Below are positions 1 through 5,253 of a stretch of DNA of 5,968 nt, piece after piece. This DNA is from Phycisphaerae bacterium (lineage in GTDB: Bacteria > Planctomycetota > Phycisphaerae > Sedimentisphaerales > Anaerobacaceae), in the NCBI GenBank assembly GCA_030630315.1, contig DAOVNI010000113.1, positions 1-5,968 of the forward strand, in the 5' to 3' direction. The position numbers and the translations under genes were made by a program. The notes beneath the pieces are model-generated. The model did no database searches, had not been told where the DNA came from, and worked only from the letters and a program-made list of their open reading frames with translations. Position 1 is the stretch's first letter; each line of letters starts with the position of its first letter.

Positions 1-737
1 GAATTGCAGATATCGTTTTCACGGGGGTATATTATGTTGATAAGATATTTATTTACCTTCCTATAGAAGAAGTGCAAAAAACTTTATACCCGAATGAAGC
101 CGGCCAGATTGCCGACCAGATTCAGATTAAACTCGCCGATGACGTAGAGGCGGATTTGGCAAAGGCGCAGATTCGGGGGGTATGGAAGAAATTCGCCACT
201 GAGCAGCTTGGCTGGGGTCCATATCTTATAAGAGAAACCTCTATCAAGACGGCTAAACAGATGCAAAGCCAGTATGTGGCTGAACTGCGGAAGCAAATGG
301 GAGTTCTGTTATTGATATTCGTGGTTGTCAGTGTCAGTGTGGTCGTTCTGATTTTCTGCATATTCTATATGATTGTGAGACTAAAGCAGCGGGATATTGC
401 GATAATAAAAAGCTGCGGGACAGCGAGCAGCTCGGTGGCGTTGATTTTTGTCGGGTTCGGCGCCTGTGTTGGAATAATAGGCTCGGGCATTGGAGCTGCG
501 CTGGGATATGTTATTACAAAAAATATAAATACGATTGAGGAGTGGATAAGGATAATCTTCGGATTGAAGCTGTGGAAAAGCAGCGTGTATATGTTTAGCA
601 AGATACCCAGTGAGGTCAATTGGGTCTGGGCCCTGGTTTTTGTATTGTTGGCAATTGTAGCAGCAGCTATCGGAACGCTGATACCTGCGATTGTGGCGGC
701 GAGGACAAAACCAGTGGAAATTTTGCGATACGAATAA
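1..737 (+). CDS. LolC/LolE-family lipoprotein-release ABC transporter permease, 3' part (5' end outside window)
   Basis: This is the C-terminal part of an FtsX/MacB-type permease of the LolC/LolE group. The frame is open from base 3 with no stop before the window edge, so the GTG at 72 is not taken as the start; about 244 codons are present. The first residues (TGVYYVDKIFIYLPIEEVQ) match the end of the periplasmic domain, where family members carry a 'stG.ye.D...vyiPL..aq' pattern. Three membrane segments follow, at about residues 100-125, 145-170 and 208-230 of the fragment. The cytoplasmic link 'RDIAIIKSCGTASSS' is the coupling region that contacts the ATPase, and the tail 'PAIVAARTKPVEILRYE' is characteristic of LolC/E. 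By family knowledge it forms the inner-membrane channel that extracts mature lipoproteins and passes them to a periplasmic carrier. The next gene is a paralogue (compare FGLKLW...IPSEV with FGFQLW...IPSQV), so the two are probably the LolC and LolE halves of a heterodimer. Which is which cannot be told from the fragment. Confidence 0.88.
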   Translation, partial: IADIVFTGVYYVDKIFIYLPIEEVQKTLYPNEAGQIADQIQIKLADDVEADLAKAQIRGVWKKFATEQLGWGPYLIRETSIKTAKQMQSQYVAELRKQMGVLLLIFVVVSVSVVVLIFCIFYMIVRLKQRDIAIIKSCGTASSSVALIFVGFGACVGIIGSGIGAALGYVITKNINTIEEWIRIIFGLKLWKSSVYMFSKIPSEVNWVWALVFVLLAIVAAAIGTLIPAIVAARTKPVEILRYE

Positions 738-750
738 GCATGCAAAAGAT

Positions 751-817
751 AAATACGAAATACGAAGCACGAAATTCGAAACAAATTCGAAATTCTAATG
801 TTCAAATTTTCAAAACT
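751..817. repeat. Degenerate heptamer array (AAATACG/AAATTCG words) between the two permeases
   Basis: Direct reading in steps of seven gives AAATACG, AAATACG, AAGCACG, AAATTCG, then a four-base slip (AAAC), then AAATTCG, AAATTCT, AATGTTC, AAATTTT and CAAAACT. The array fills most of the 88-base spacer and ends eight bases before the ATG at 826. The start codon has no Shine-Dalgarno sequence. No protein or structured RNA is evident. Function unknown; it could be a mutationally drifted tandem repeat or an A-rich unstructured leader. Confidence 0.75.
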
Positions 818-825
818 TATTGCTT

Positions 826-2175
826 ATGTACAAAGTTATTTTAGCAACACGGTATTTGGTAAAGCGGCAAATAGCGTATTTTGCGGTGCTGGCGGTGGCA
901 CTTTACGTTTTTACTGTTGTTGTAGTAATGACGGTGCTGACGGGTTTGGTGACTGATTTTAAGCAGAAGAATCATAGTTTTGTGGGGGACTGCGTTGTCG
1001 GCACCGAATCGCTGGTGGGCTTTGCGTACTATGAAGATTTTATGAAGATACTGGAGCGGAGCGATTTTGTTGAAGGTATCTCGCCTGTGATTAAAAGCTA
1101 CGCACTGGTAAGTCCGGTCGAGACAGAACAGAATCTCGGTGTTGAGATTATGGGTATTGATGTGGTCAAGCATAGCAGGGTTACCGGCTTTGGTCAAACG
1201 CTTTATTACCGTAAAGACGATGCATCGAAGGCATTTAAGCCGGTTTATGCCCCGAATCTTGCCGGTTGTGTGATAGGTATTGACCTGGCGTTGCAGCGCG
1301 ATGCGAAAGGCGGATACCCTTATGGTTCCGGTCCTACCGAGATGGCTCTTGCCATAAGTTGTTTTCCGTTGACTGCGAAAGGGGCTCTGGCTAAAGTGGG
1401 TGCGGGGATGGTTAACACACAAACTTTCTATTATAGTGACAATTCGGAAAGCGGTTTGGCCCGGGTGGATAGCTCAATGGTTTACCTTCCGTTTGAACAG
1501 GCCCAATTGCTTTGTGGTATGGCCGGGGCTGTTAAGAGAGTGAATGCCATCCACATAAAATTCAGGCCGAATGTGAGACTCGAAGCCGGGTGTGAAGAAG
1601 TCGATTCCCTCTGGCAGAGTTTTGGGCGGGAAAAGGCCGGTGAAAAGCAGGCATATTTGTTAAAGAATGTGACCGTGCAGAGCTGGAAGGATTACAGACG
1701 TGGTTCCATCGCGGCGATGGAAAAGGAACAAACGATGCTGACGGCGCTGTTTGCCCTTGTGGGGATTACGACTGTTTTTATTGTCTTTGTTGTTTTTTAT
1801 ATGATTATCAGCCATAAGAGTAAAGATATAGGAATTTTAAAGAGCATAGGCGTTTCGAACGGAAATATTATCAAATTATTTTCGGGTTTTGCTTTTTTAG
1901 TGGGTATTTCAGGCTCTGCTGTCGGCTTGTTTTCCGGCTGGTTGTTTTTGCTGAAAATAAACCGGATAGAAGATTGGCTTTTTGCGCGTTTTGGCTTTCA
2001 GTTGTGGGACAGGACAATTTATGCGATAGGAGATATTCCGAGCCAGGTGGATGCGAAGGTTCTGGCGGTAATTGTCTTTTCGGCGATAGCTGCGTGTTTG
2101 GTTGGTGCACTGGTGCCGAGCTGGCAGGCGGCGAAGCAAAAGCCGGTGGAGACTTTGCAGGTGAGCCAGTTATAA
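826..2175 (+). CDS. LolC/LolE-family lipoprotein-release ABC transporter permease (complete)
   Basis: Predicted 449-residue inner-membrane permease, close to the usual LolC/LolE length of about 400-415 but with a somewhat larger periplasmic domain. Order: short cytoplasmic N-terminus 'LATRYLVKR' (family 'ARYL..R'); TM1 at about 17-40 ending 'VMTVLTGL', the equivalent of 'VMNGF' in LolC/E; MacB-like periplasmic domain at about 42-300; TM2 at about 305-328; coupling segment 'KDIGILKSIGVSNGNI' at 333-348; TM3 at about 350-376; 'IPSQVD' at 404-409; TM4 at about 411-432; and C-terminus 'PSWQAAKQKPVETLQ'. The ATG at 826 is preferred over the in-frame TTG at 820, because it gives the normal MYK...RYL start; neither has a Shine-Dalgarno sequence. 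It lies 88 bases after the preceding permease and upstream of lolD, which fits a LolCDE-type complex extracting lipoproteins from the inner membrane. A MacB- or FtsX-like exporter with another substrate is possible, but the C-terminal 'IPSQV...P..A...PVE.L' pattern favours Lol. Confidence 0.88.
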   Translation: MYKVILATRYLVKRQIAYFAVLAVALYVFTVVVVMTVLTGLVTDFKQKNHSFVGDCVVGTESLVGFAYYEDFMKILERSDFVEGISPVIKSYALVSPVETEQNLGVEIMGIDVVKHSRVTGFGQTLYYRKDDASKAFKPVYAPNLAGCVIGIDLALQRDAKGGYPYGSGPTEMALAISCFPLTAKGALAKVGAGMVNTQTFYYSDNSESGLARVDSSMVYLPFEQAQLLCGMAGAVKRVNAIHIKFRPNVRLEAGCEEVDSLWQSFGREKAGEKQAYLLKNVTVQSWKDYRRGSIAAMEKEQTMLTALFALVGITTVFIVFVVFYMIISHKSKDIGILKSIGVSNGNIIKLFSGFAFLVGISGSAVGLFSGWLFLLKINRIEDWLFARFGFQLWDRTIYAIGDIPSQVDAKVLAVIVFSAIAACLVGALVPSWQAAKQKPVETLQVSQL

Positions 2176-2206
2176 TTGATTCCGTCCAAGGAAGGCCGGA
2201 TCTTCG

Positions 2207-2234
2207 ATATTGATTATTGACTATTGTTAATCGC
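2207..2234. repeat. Short heptamer array (TATTGA words) upstream of lolD
   Basis: Seven-base steps read ATATTGA, TTATTGA, CTATTGT, TAATCGC, so three good copies and a decayed fourth. It lies inside the 111-base spacer between the second permease and lolD, 52 bases before the ATG at 2287. Bases downstream of it (2235-2265) are different in character and contain the AAGGA motif that could serve the TTG 2272 start. Confidence 0.6.
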
Positions 2235-2286
2235 TTTGTCATTGTGAGCAGGCTTTGCAAGGACAGTATTATTGGTTAGTGATTGT

Positions 2287-2988
2287 ATGGGTAAGGACGA
2301 TTTTATATTAAAGGCCGAAGGGCTCCATAAATCTTATCGAATGGGTGCGACAGAGGTCAAGGTACTCAAAGGCGTTGATTTGGCCGTAAAGAGTGGTGAA
2401 TTTGTTGCAATAGTCGGGGCCTCTGGCAGCGGTAAAAGTACGCTGCTGCATATATTAGGTGCGTTGGATAGTCCGGATAAGGGCGTTGTGGCGTTTGCAG
2501 GGCGGGATTTGGACCAGTTTAGCGGCGACGAATTGAATAAATTCCGCAACAAAATGGTCGGATTTGTTTTTCAGTTTTATCATTTACTGGACGAATTAAG
2601 TGTTTTAGAAAATGTTTTTCTTCCGGTGATGGTTTCAAGAAGCGTGGTTGGTTGGTTTTCGTGCCGCAGATGGGCGAAAAGGCGAGCGAGAGAATTGCTT
2701 GTGCAGCTTGGTCTGGGTGAAAGGGCCAATCATAAGCCGTATCAGTTGTCCGGCGGCGAGAGGCAGAGGGTGGCCATTGGCAGGGCCTTGATGAATGAGC
2801 CGAGATTGCTTTTGGCCGATGAGCCGACAGGAAATCTTGACTCTGCGACAGGAAATGGTATTCTGGACGTCTTTGAAAAGCTGAATAGAGCCGGCCAGAC
2901 GATTATAATGGTGAGCCACGATGAAAGAATCGCGCAAAGGGCCGGGCGAATAGTAATGTTGGCCGATGGCAAAATTCGTCGTGCGTGA
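2287..2988 (+). CDS. lolD: LolD-type lipoprotein-release ABC transporter ATP-binding protein
   Basis: A 233-residue cytoplasmic ATPase of the MacB/LolD subfamily that powers the two upstream permeases. All nucleotide-binding motifs are intact: Walker A GASGSGKS (44-51), Q-loop Gln96 within 'FVFQFYHLLDELSVLENV' (the LolD-like 'QF.HLL....LENV' stretch), signature LSGGERQ (154-160), Walker B LLLADEP (175-181) with catalytic Glu179, D-loop 'NLDS' (183-186) and H-loop His211 in 'MVSHDE'. The length matches the family (about 230). The start is ambiguous. ATG 2287 gives the usual 'M..ILKAEGLHKSY' opening and is used here. An in-frame TTG at 2272 would add five residues and has an AAGGA motif (2259-2263) eight bases upstream. 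The gene lies 111 bases after the second permease. Substrate identity (lipoprotein rather than, say, a macrolide) is inferred from the neighbouring LolC/E-type permeases. Confidence 0.92.
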   Translation: MGKDDFILKAEGLHKSYRMGATEVKVLKGVDLAVKSGEFVAIVGASGSGKSTLLHILGALDSPDKGVVAFAGRDLDQFSGDELNKFRNKMVGFVFQFYHLLDELSVLENVFLPVMVSRSVVGWFSCRRWAKRRARELLVQLGLGERANHKPYQLSGGERQRVAIGRALMNEPRLLLADEPTGNLDSATGNGILDVFEKLNRAGQTIIMVSHDERIAQRAGRIVMLADGKIRRA

Positions 2989-2991
2989 AAG

Positions 2992-3013
2992 CCCCCCCTG
3001 GGGGGAACCCAGG
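2992..3013 (+). other. G/C-run alternative hairpins just after lolD
   Basis: Four bases after the lolD stop codon lies a run of seven C, then T, then six G. CCTGGG (2997-3002) pairs perfectly with CCCAGG (3008-3013) around a five-base loop. Alternatively, C 2992-2996 can pair with G 3001-3005. The two stems exclude each other. No U-run follows, so it is not a standard intrinsic terminator; it might protect a 3' end or be a remnant of a dispersed palindrome. Confidence 0.5.
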
Positions 3014-3029
3014 CGTGATGCGTATCGCG

Positions 3030-3064
3030 AAAAGATAAATACGCACGACACAATACGAGATACG
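3030..3064. repeat. Heptamer array with 14-mer shared with the permease spacer
   Basis: AAAAGATAAATACG at 3030-3043 is identical to 744-757 in the permease-permease spacer. From 3037 the seven-base steps read AAATACG, CACGACA, CAATACG, AGATACG. The array stops five bases before the ilvE ATG, and no Shine-Dalgarno sequence is present. Confidence 0.7.
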
Positions 3065-3069
3065 ATATT

Positions 3070-3930
3070 ATGGGACTAAAAATTTGGCTTGATGACAAAC
3101 TTGTTGACGAGGCGGAGGCGAAAATATCTGTTTTTGACCACGGTGTGCTTTACGGCGACGGGGTTTTTGAGGGTATTCGTGTTTACAACGGCAGGATATT
3201 TGAGCTGGAAGCGCACATGAAGAGGCTTTATGAATCGGCCAAGGTGATTCGCCTTGATGTTCCGATGAGTAAAAGCAAACTTATCAAGGCAGTTGAGAAA
3301 ACCGTTGAGGCCAACGGCGTTATTGACGGCTATATCCGACTGGGGGTTACCCGCGGAGTGGGAACTCTGGGGCTGAATCCCTTCATCTGCGAGGGGGGGC
3401 GATTGTTTATCATAGCCGATAACATTCAGCTTTATCCGGAGGAGCTTTATGAAAAAGGGATGAAGGTAATCAGTGCAACGACGGTTCGCAATCATCCTCT
3501 GGCACTTCCGCCGCAGGTCAAGAGCTTGAATTATCTCAATAGCATTCTGGCCAAGATTGAGGCGCTGGACAATGACGTGCCCGAAGCGATTATGTATAAC
3601 CACGAAGGTTACGTTGCCGAAGCGACGGCCGACAATGTTTTTATTGCGAGAAACGGTGTGATTTATACACCGCCGGTCGAAGCAGGTGCACTGGAGGGGA
3701 TAACGCGGGGTATCGTTATCAAATTAGCCAGGGAAGAAAATCTTGAGGTGGTTGAGAAGAATCTGACGCGATGTGATTTGTATATTTGCGATGAATTTTT
3801 CCTTACGGGAACGGCCGCCGAGGTCATCGGTATTGTCGAGATTGACGGCAGGGTCATCGGTGACGGCAAGCCCGGGCTTATTACGAAACTGTTGAGAAAA
3901 AAGTTCTTCAGGTACGCCCACAGAAAATAG
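3070..3930 (+). CDS. ilvE: Branched-chain amino acid aminotransferase-like PLP enzyme (fold type IV)
   Basis: A 286-residue cytoplasmic enzyme of the class IV aminotransferase family. The usual IlvE reaction is reversible amino transfer between leucine, isoleucine or valine and 2-oxoglutarate. Visible landmarks: 'DHGVLYGDGVFEGIRVY' (23-39), the conserved N-terminal strand; HMKRL with PLP-phosphate-binding Arg52; 'YIRLGVTRGVGTLGL' (88-102); catalytic Lys151 in 'PPQVKSLNYLNSILAK'; Glu184 in 'EATADNVF', which contacts the PLP ring nitrogen; 'LEGITR' (208-213) and 'LTGTAAEV' (245-252), the phosphate-binding loops. Length fits the short bacterial/archaeal IlvE type. The ATG at 3070 is the first plausible start and gives the normal 'M...IWLDDKLVDEAEAKISVFDHG' opening; no Shine-Dalgarno is seen and a heptamer-patterned A/T-rich array ends five bases upstream. 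D-amino acid transaminase and aminodeoxychorismate lyase (PabC) share this fold and cannot be fully excluded by eye. It lies 81 bases after lolD, with no evident functional link to it. Confidence 0.87.
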   Translation: MGLKIWLDDKLVDEAEAKISVFDHGVLYGDGVFEGIRVYNGRIFELEAHMKRLYESAKVIRLDVPMSKSKLIKAVEKTVEANGVIDGYIRLGVTRGVGTLGLNPFICEGGRLFIIADNIQLYPEELYEKGMKVISATTVRNHPLALPPQVKSLNYLNSILAKIEALDNDVPEAIMYNHEGYVAEATADNVFIARNGVIYTPPVEAGALEGITRGIVIKLAREENLEVVEKNLTRCDLYICDEFFLTGTAAEVIGIVEIDGRVIGDGKPGLITKLLRKKFFRYAHRK

Positions 3931-3932
3931 TG

Positions 3933-3994
3933 TTCAGTTTTTAGTGTTTAATTTTTAGTTGTAACTCAAAATTCAAAACTCAAAATTCAAAACT
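3933..3994. repeat. Heptamer array folding as a long imperfect inverted repeat, ilvE-ispB spacer
   Basis: The right arm is a clean tandem repeat: AACTCAA AATTCAA AACTCAA AATTCAA AACT (3963-3994), period 7 with a 14-base higher unit. The left arm (3936-3962) has the same period: AGTTTTT AGTGTTT AATTTTT AGTTG. The arms are mutually complementary about bases 3961-3962, from roughly 3933 to 3990, with T-C or C-C mismatches at 3956/3967, 3949/3974, 3942/3981 and 3935/3988, one every seven bases, plus a G-A mismatch at 3946/3977. The A/T-rich arms and near-zero loop make it more a cruciform-like palindrome than a terminator. Confidence 0.72.
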
Positions 3995-4024
3995 ATTTCT
4001 GCTTTTAAGCATATCGGTAACGAA

Positions 4025-4954
4025 TTGGGCCGGGTTAGAGAGCTGATAGATAAGCAATTGACGGTCACGGCCAAGGCAGGAGACATCAAGCCGTTGCTCG
4101 AATGTGTGAGTACCCGCAGCGGCAAGATGCTTCGGCCCGGGCTGGTTTTGCTTGCGGGCAGATGCTGTGGTAAAATCACAGATGAGCACATCCGTGTTGC
4201 AGCGATTGTTGAGATGATTCACAATGCCACGCTGCTGCACGATGATGTTATAGACGAGGGGCAAAAACGACGGGGCCTGCCTACGATAAACAGTCTCTGG
4301 GGTAACGAATCCGCTGTGTTGCTGGGCGATTTTTTATTAAGCCGAGCTTTCAAGATGTGTGCCGAATTGGAGCCGCAGGTAGCGAGGGTAATTGCTGCTA
4401 CCGCGATTCGGGTCTGCGAAGGTGAATTGAGACAGGTAAGTCAAAGGCAGAATTGGCAGTTGAGCGAATCAGAGTATATCGACATAATCACCGAAAAAAG
4501 TGCCGCTCTTTTTAGTAGCTGCTGCTATCTTGGCGGCCTCCTGGCCCGGGCAAGCGAAACGCAGGTTCAGTCGTTGGCGGATTTTGGTTTGAATGCCGGC
4601 ATTGCGTTTCAAATTACCGACGATTTACTCGATATAATCGGCGATGAAAACAAGACGGGCAAAACACTTGGCAGTGACGTCAGTAAACACAAGCTGACGC
4701 TGGCTGTAATACATTTGTTAGGGGCGGTGGAAGAGGGAGAAAAGAGCGCGGTTAAAAGTAAGTTAAATGCCGTGGGGGAAAGTAAGGAGGCCCTGGCAGA
4801 GATGCTAAGGTGTTATGGCAGTTTGGAATATGCGCGCAGGCGGGCGCAGGAATTTGTCGGCAGAGCGGTCGCGGCATTAGCCGGCTTGAAAGAAAGCGAT
4901 GCTAAAGAGGCCTTGATTGAGACGGCAAGATTTATGGCCAGCCCCGTTAGATAG
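4025..4954 (+). CDS. ispB: Long-chain trans-polyprenyl diphosphate synthase (IspB-like); true start probably upstream
   Basis: Condenses isopentenyl diphosphate onto an allylic diphosphate to make the long isoprenoid chain used for quinone side chains. Numbering from TTG 4025 (309 residues): GKMLRP (33-38) for diphosphate binding, first Asp-rich motif DDVID (73-77) followed by 'EGQKRRG', second Asp-rich motif DDLLD (199-203), and 'KHKLTL' (221-226). Small residues Ala68 and Thr69 at positions -5 and -4 before the first motif, as in E. coli IspB ('HTATLLHDD'), point to a long product rather than C15/C20. The C-terminus 'GSLEYARRRAQE...EALIE' also resembles IspB. TTG 4025 is the first standard start codon, but the upstream in-frame residues 'FKHIGNELGRV' look like the missing family N-terminus, and the frame is open back to 3965. 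An ATT at 3995, giving 319 residues, is a candidate non-standard or mutated start. Exact chain length is not determinable here. The gene ends with TAG, and the 5114-5148 terminator lies about 160 bases downstream. Confidence 0.88.
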   Translation: MGRVRELIDKQLTVTAKAGDIKPLLECVSTRSGKMLRPGLVLLAGRCCGKITDEHIRVAAIVEMIHNATLLHDDVIDEGQKRRGLPTINSLWGNESAVLLGDFLLSRAFKMCAELEPQVARVIAATAIRVCEGELRQVSQRQNWQLSESEYIDIITEKSAALFSSCCYLGGLLARASETQVQSLADFGLNAGIAFQITDDLLDIIGDENKTGKTLGSDVSKHKLTLAVIHLLGAVEEGEKSAVKSKLNAVGESKEALAEMLRCYGSLEYARRRAQEFVGRAVAALAGLKESDAKEALIETARFMASPVR

Positions 4955-5069
4955 TTTTGTCCATTACAGTTTTACGCCGTTGTGAGTAAGGCGCCTCTGG
5001 CATTTGCCGTACTAAGAGCGGCTACTTCCAATGGGGGTTTATCTGCAACATATTTACATCTAACGGGGC
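4941..5069. repeat. 12-bp inverted repeat, left arm spanning the ispB stop codon
   Basis: GCCCCGTTAGAT (4941-4952) is the exact reverse complement of ATCTAACGGGGC (5058-5069). The left arm covers the last codons of ispB and the first base of its stop; the 105 bases between the arms contain no convincing gene. Pairing in RNA would enclose a small GGCA/TGCC hairpin (4999-5008). Confidence 0.5.
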
Positions 5070-5091
5070 CAGCAGGGCGGTTTAGTGCTGG
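5069..5091 (+). other. Hairpin upstream of the terminator (possible part of a 3'-end RNA)
   Basis: CCAGCA (5069-5074) pairs with TGCTGG (5086-5091) around an 11-base loop. It lies 22 bases before the terminator stem, so the end of the ispB transcript would carry two consecutive hairpins. A small RNA released from this 3' region is possible but unproven. Confidence 0.4.
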
Positions 5092-5113
5092 TTTAGCTGA
5101 AGAGCCAAAACAG

Positions 5114-5148
5114 AAAGGCCGGTTTTTAATAAGCCGGCCTTTTTGTTT
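5114..5148 (+). terminator. Intrinsic terminator after ispB, probably bidirectional
   Basis: AAAGGCCGG (5114-5122) pairs perfectly with CCGGCCTTT (5134-5142). Three more pairs (5123-5125 with 5131-5133, one of them G-U) can close a five-base loop. T-rich sequence follows (5140-5148, TTTTTGTTT). On the minus strand the same stem is followed by TTTCTGTTTT, so it can also end the convergent barrel-protein transcript. Confidence 0.9.
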
Positions 5149-5160
5149 AGATAGTAAGAG

Positions 5161-5232
5161 GGACCCCATTTTGGCTCTCCTATGGAGTCCTTACGAACTG
5201 CCACAGGTGCAAAAAGCCGCAAAATGGGAGCC
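5161..5232. repeat. Imperfect palindromic element between terminator and barrel gene
   Basis: CCCATTTT (5165-5172) and AAAATGGG (5221-5228) are exact reverse complements. The pairing continues inward with GGC (5173-5175) against GCC (5216-5218) across a two-base bulge, and outward with GG/CC after two mismatches. A small inner hairpin CTCC-TAT-GGAG lies at 5177-5187. This could be a REP/MITE-like dispersed palindrome or a structured 3' end of the minus-strand transcript; copy number cannot be judged from one window. Confidence 0.45.
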
Positions 5233-5253
5233 CAGAAAAGCTACCTGGTCGTT

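Larger units (their letters stand above)
4955..5253. other. Convergent intergenic region of about 300 bases
   Basis: No convincing protein gene is seen. The region contains the terminator, the hairpin at 5069-5091, half of the 12-bp inverted repeat and the palindromic element at 5161-5232. Open frames cross it on both strands (plus 4982-5257, minus 4972-5169), but both read through the terminator stem and lack a recognisable domain. The minus frame alone has a good AGGAG ribosome-binding motif and is discussed in the findings. Confidence 0.6.

Noticed and set aside
72..74. GTG at 72 as the start of the first permease
   Set aside because: The frame is open to the window edge and the residues upstream (TGVYYVDKIFIYLP) match the family, so this GTG is an internal valine.
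365..805. Minus-strand open frames opposite the first permease (also 841-1422 and 1871-2260 opposite the second)
   Set aside because: They are antisense to genes with strong family motifs, have no ribosome-binding motif and no domain; they are shadows.
3076..3603. Minus-strand frame of 175 codons opposite ilvE
   Set aside because: Antisense to an intact aminotransferase with all catalytic residues; no supporting signal of its own.
3933..3990. Intrinsic terminator between ilvE and ispB
   Set aside because: The inverted repeat is almost entirely A/T, has mismatches every seven bases and is not followed by a U-run, so it lacks the GC-rich stem expected of a terminator.
3936..3994. CRISPR array
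   Set aside because: The units are seven bases and contiguous, with no spacers of distinct sequence and no cas genes in view.
4955..5253. tRNA or other known RNA gene in the convergent gap
   Set aside because: No cloverleaf, TTCGANNC-like T-loop or CCA end could be found; hairpins are present but match no family I recognise.
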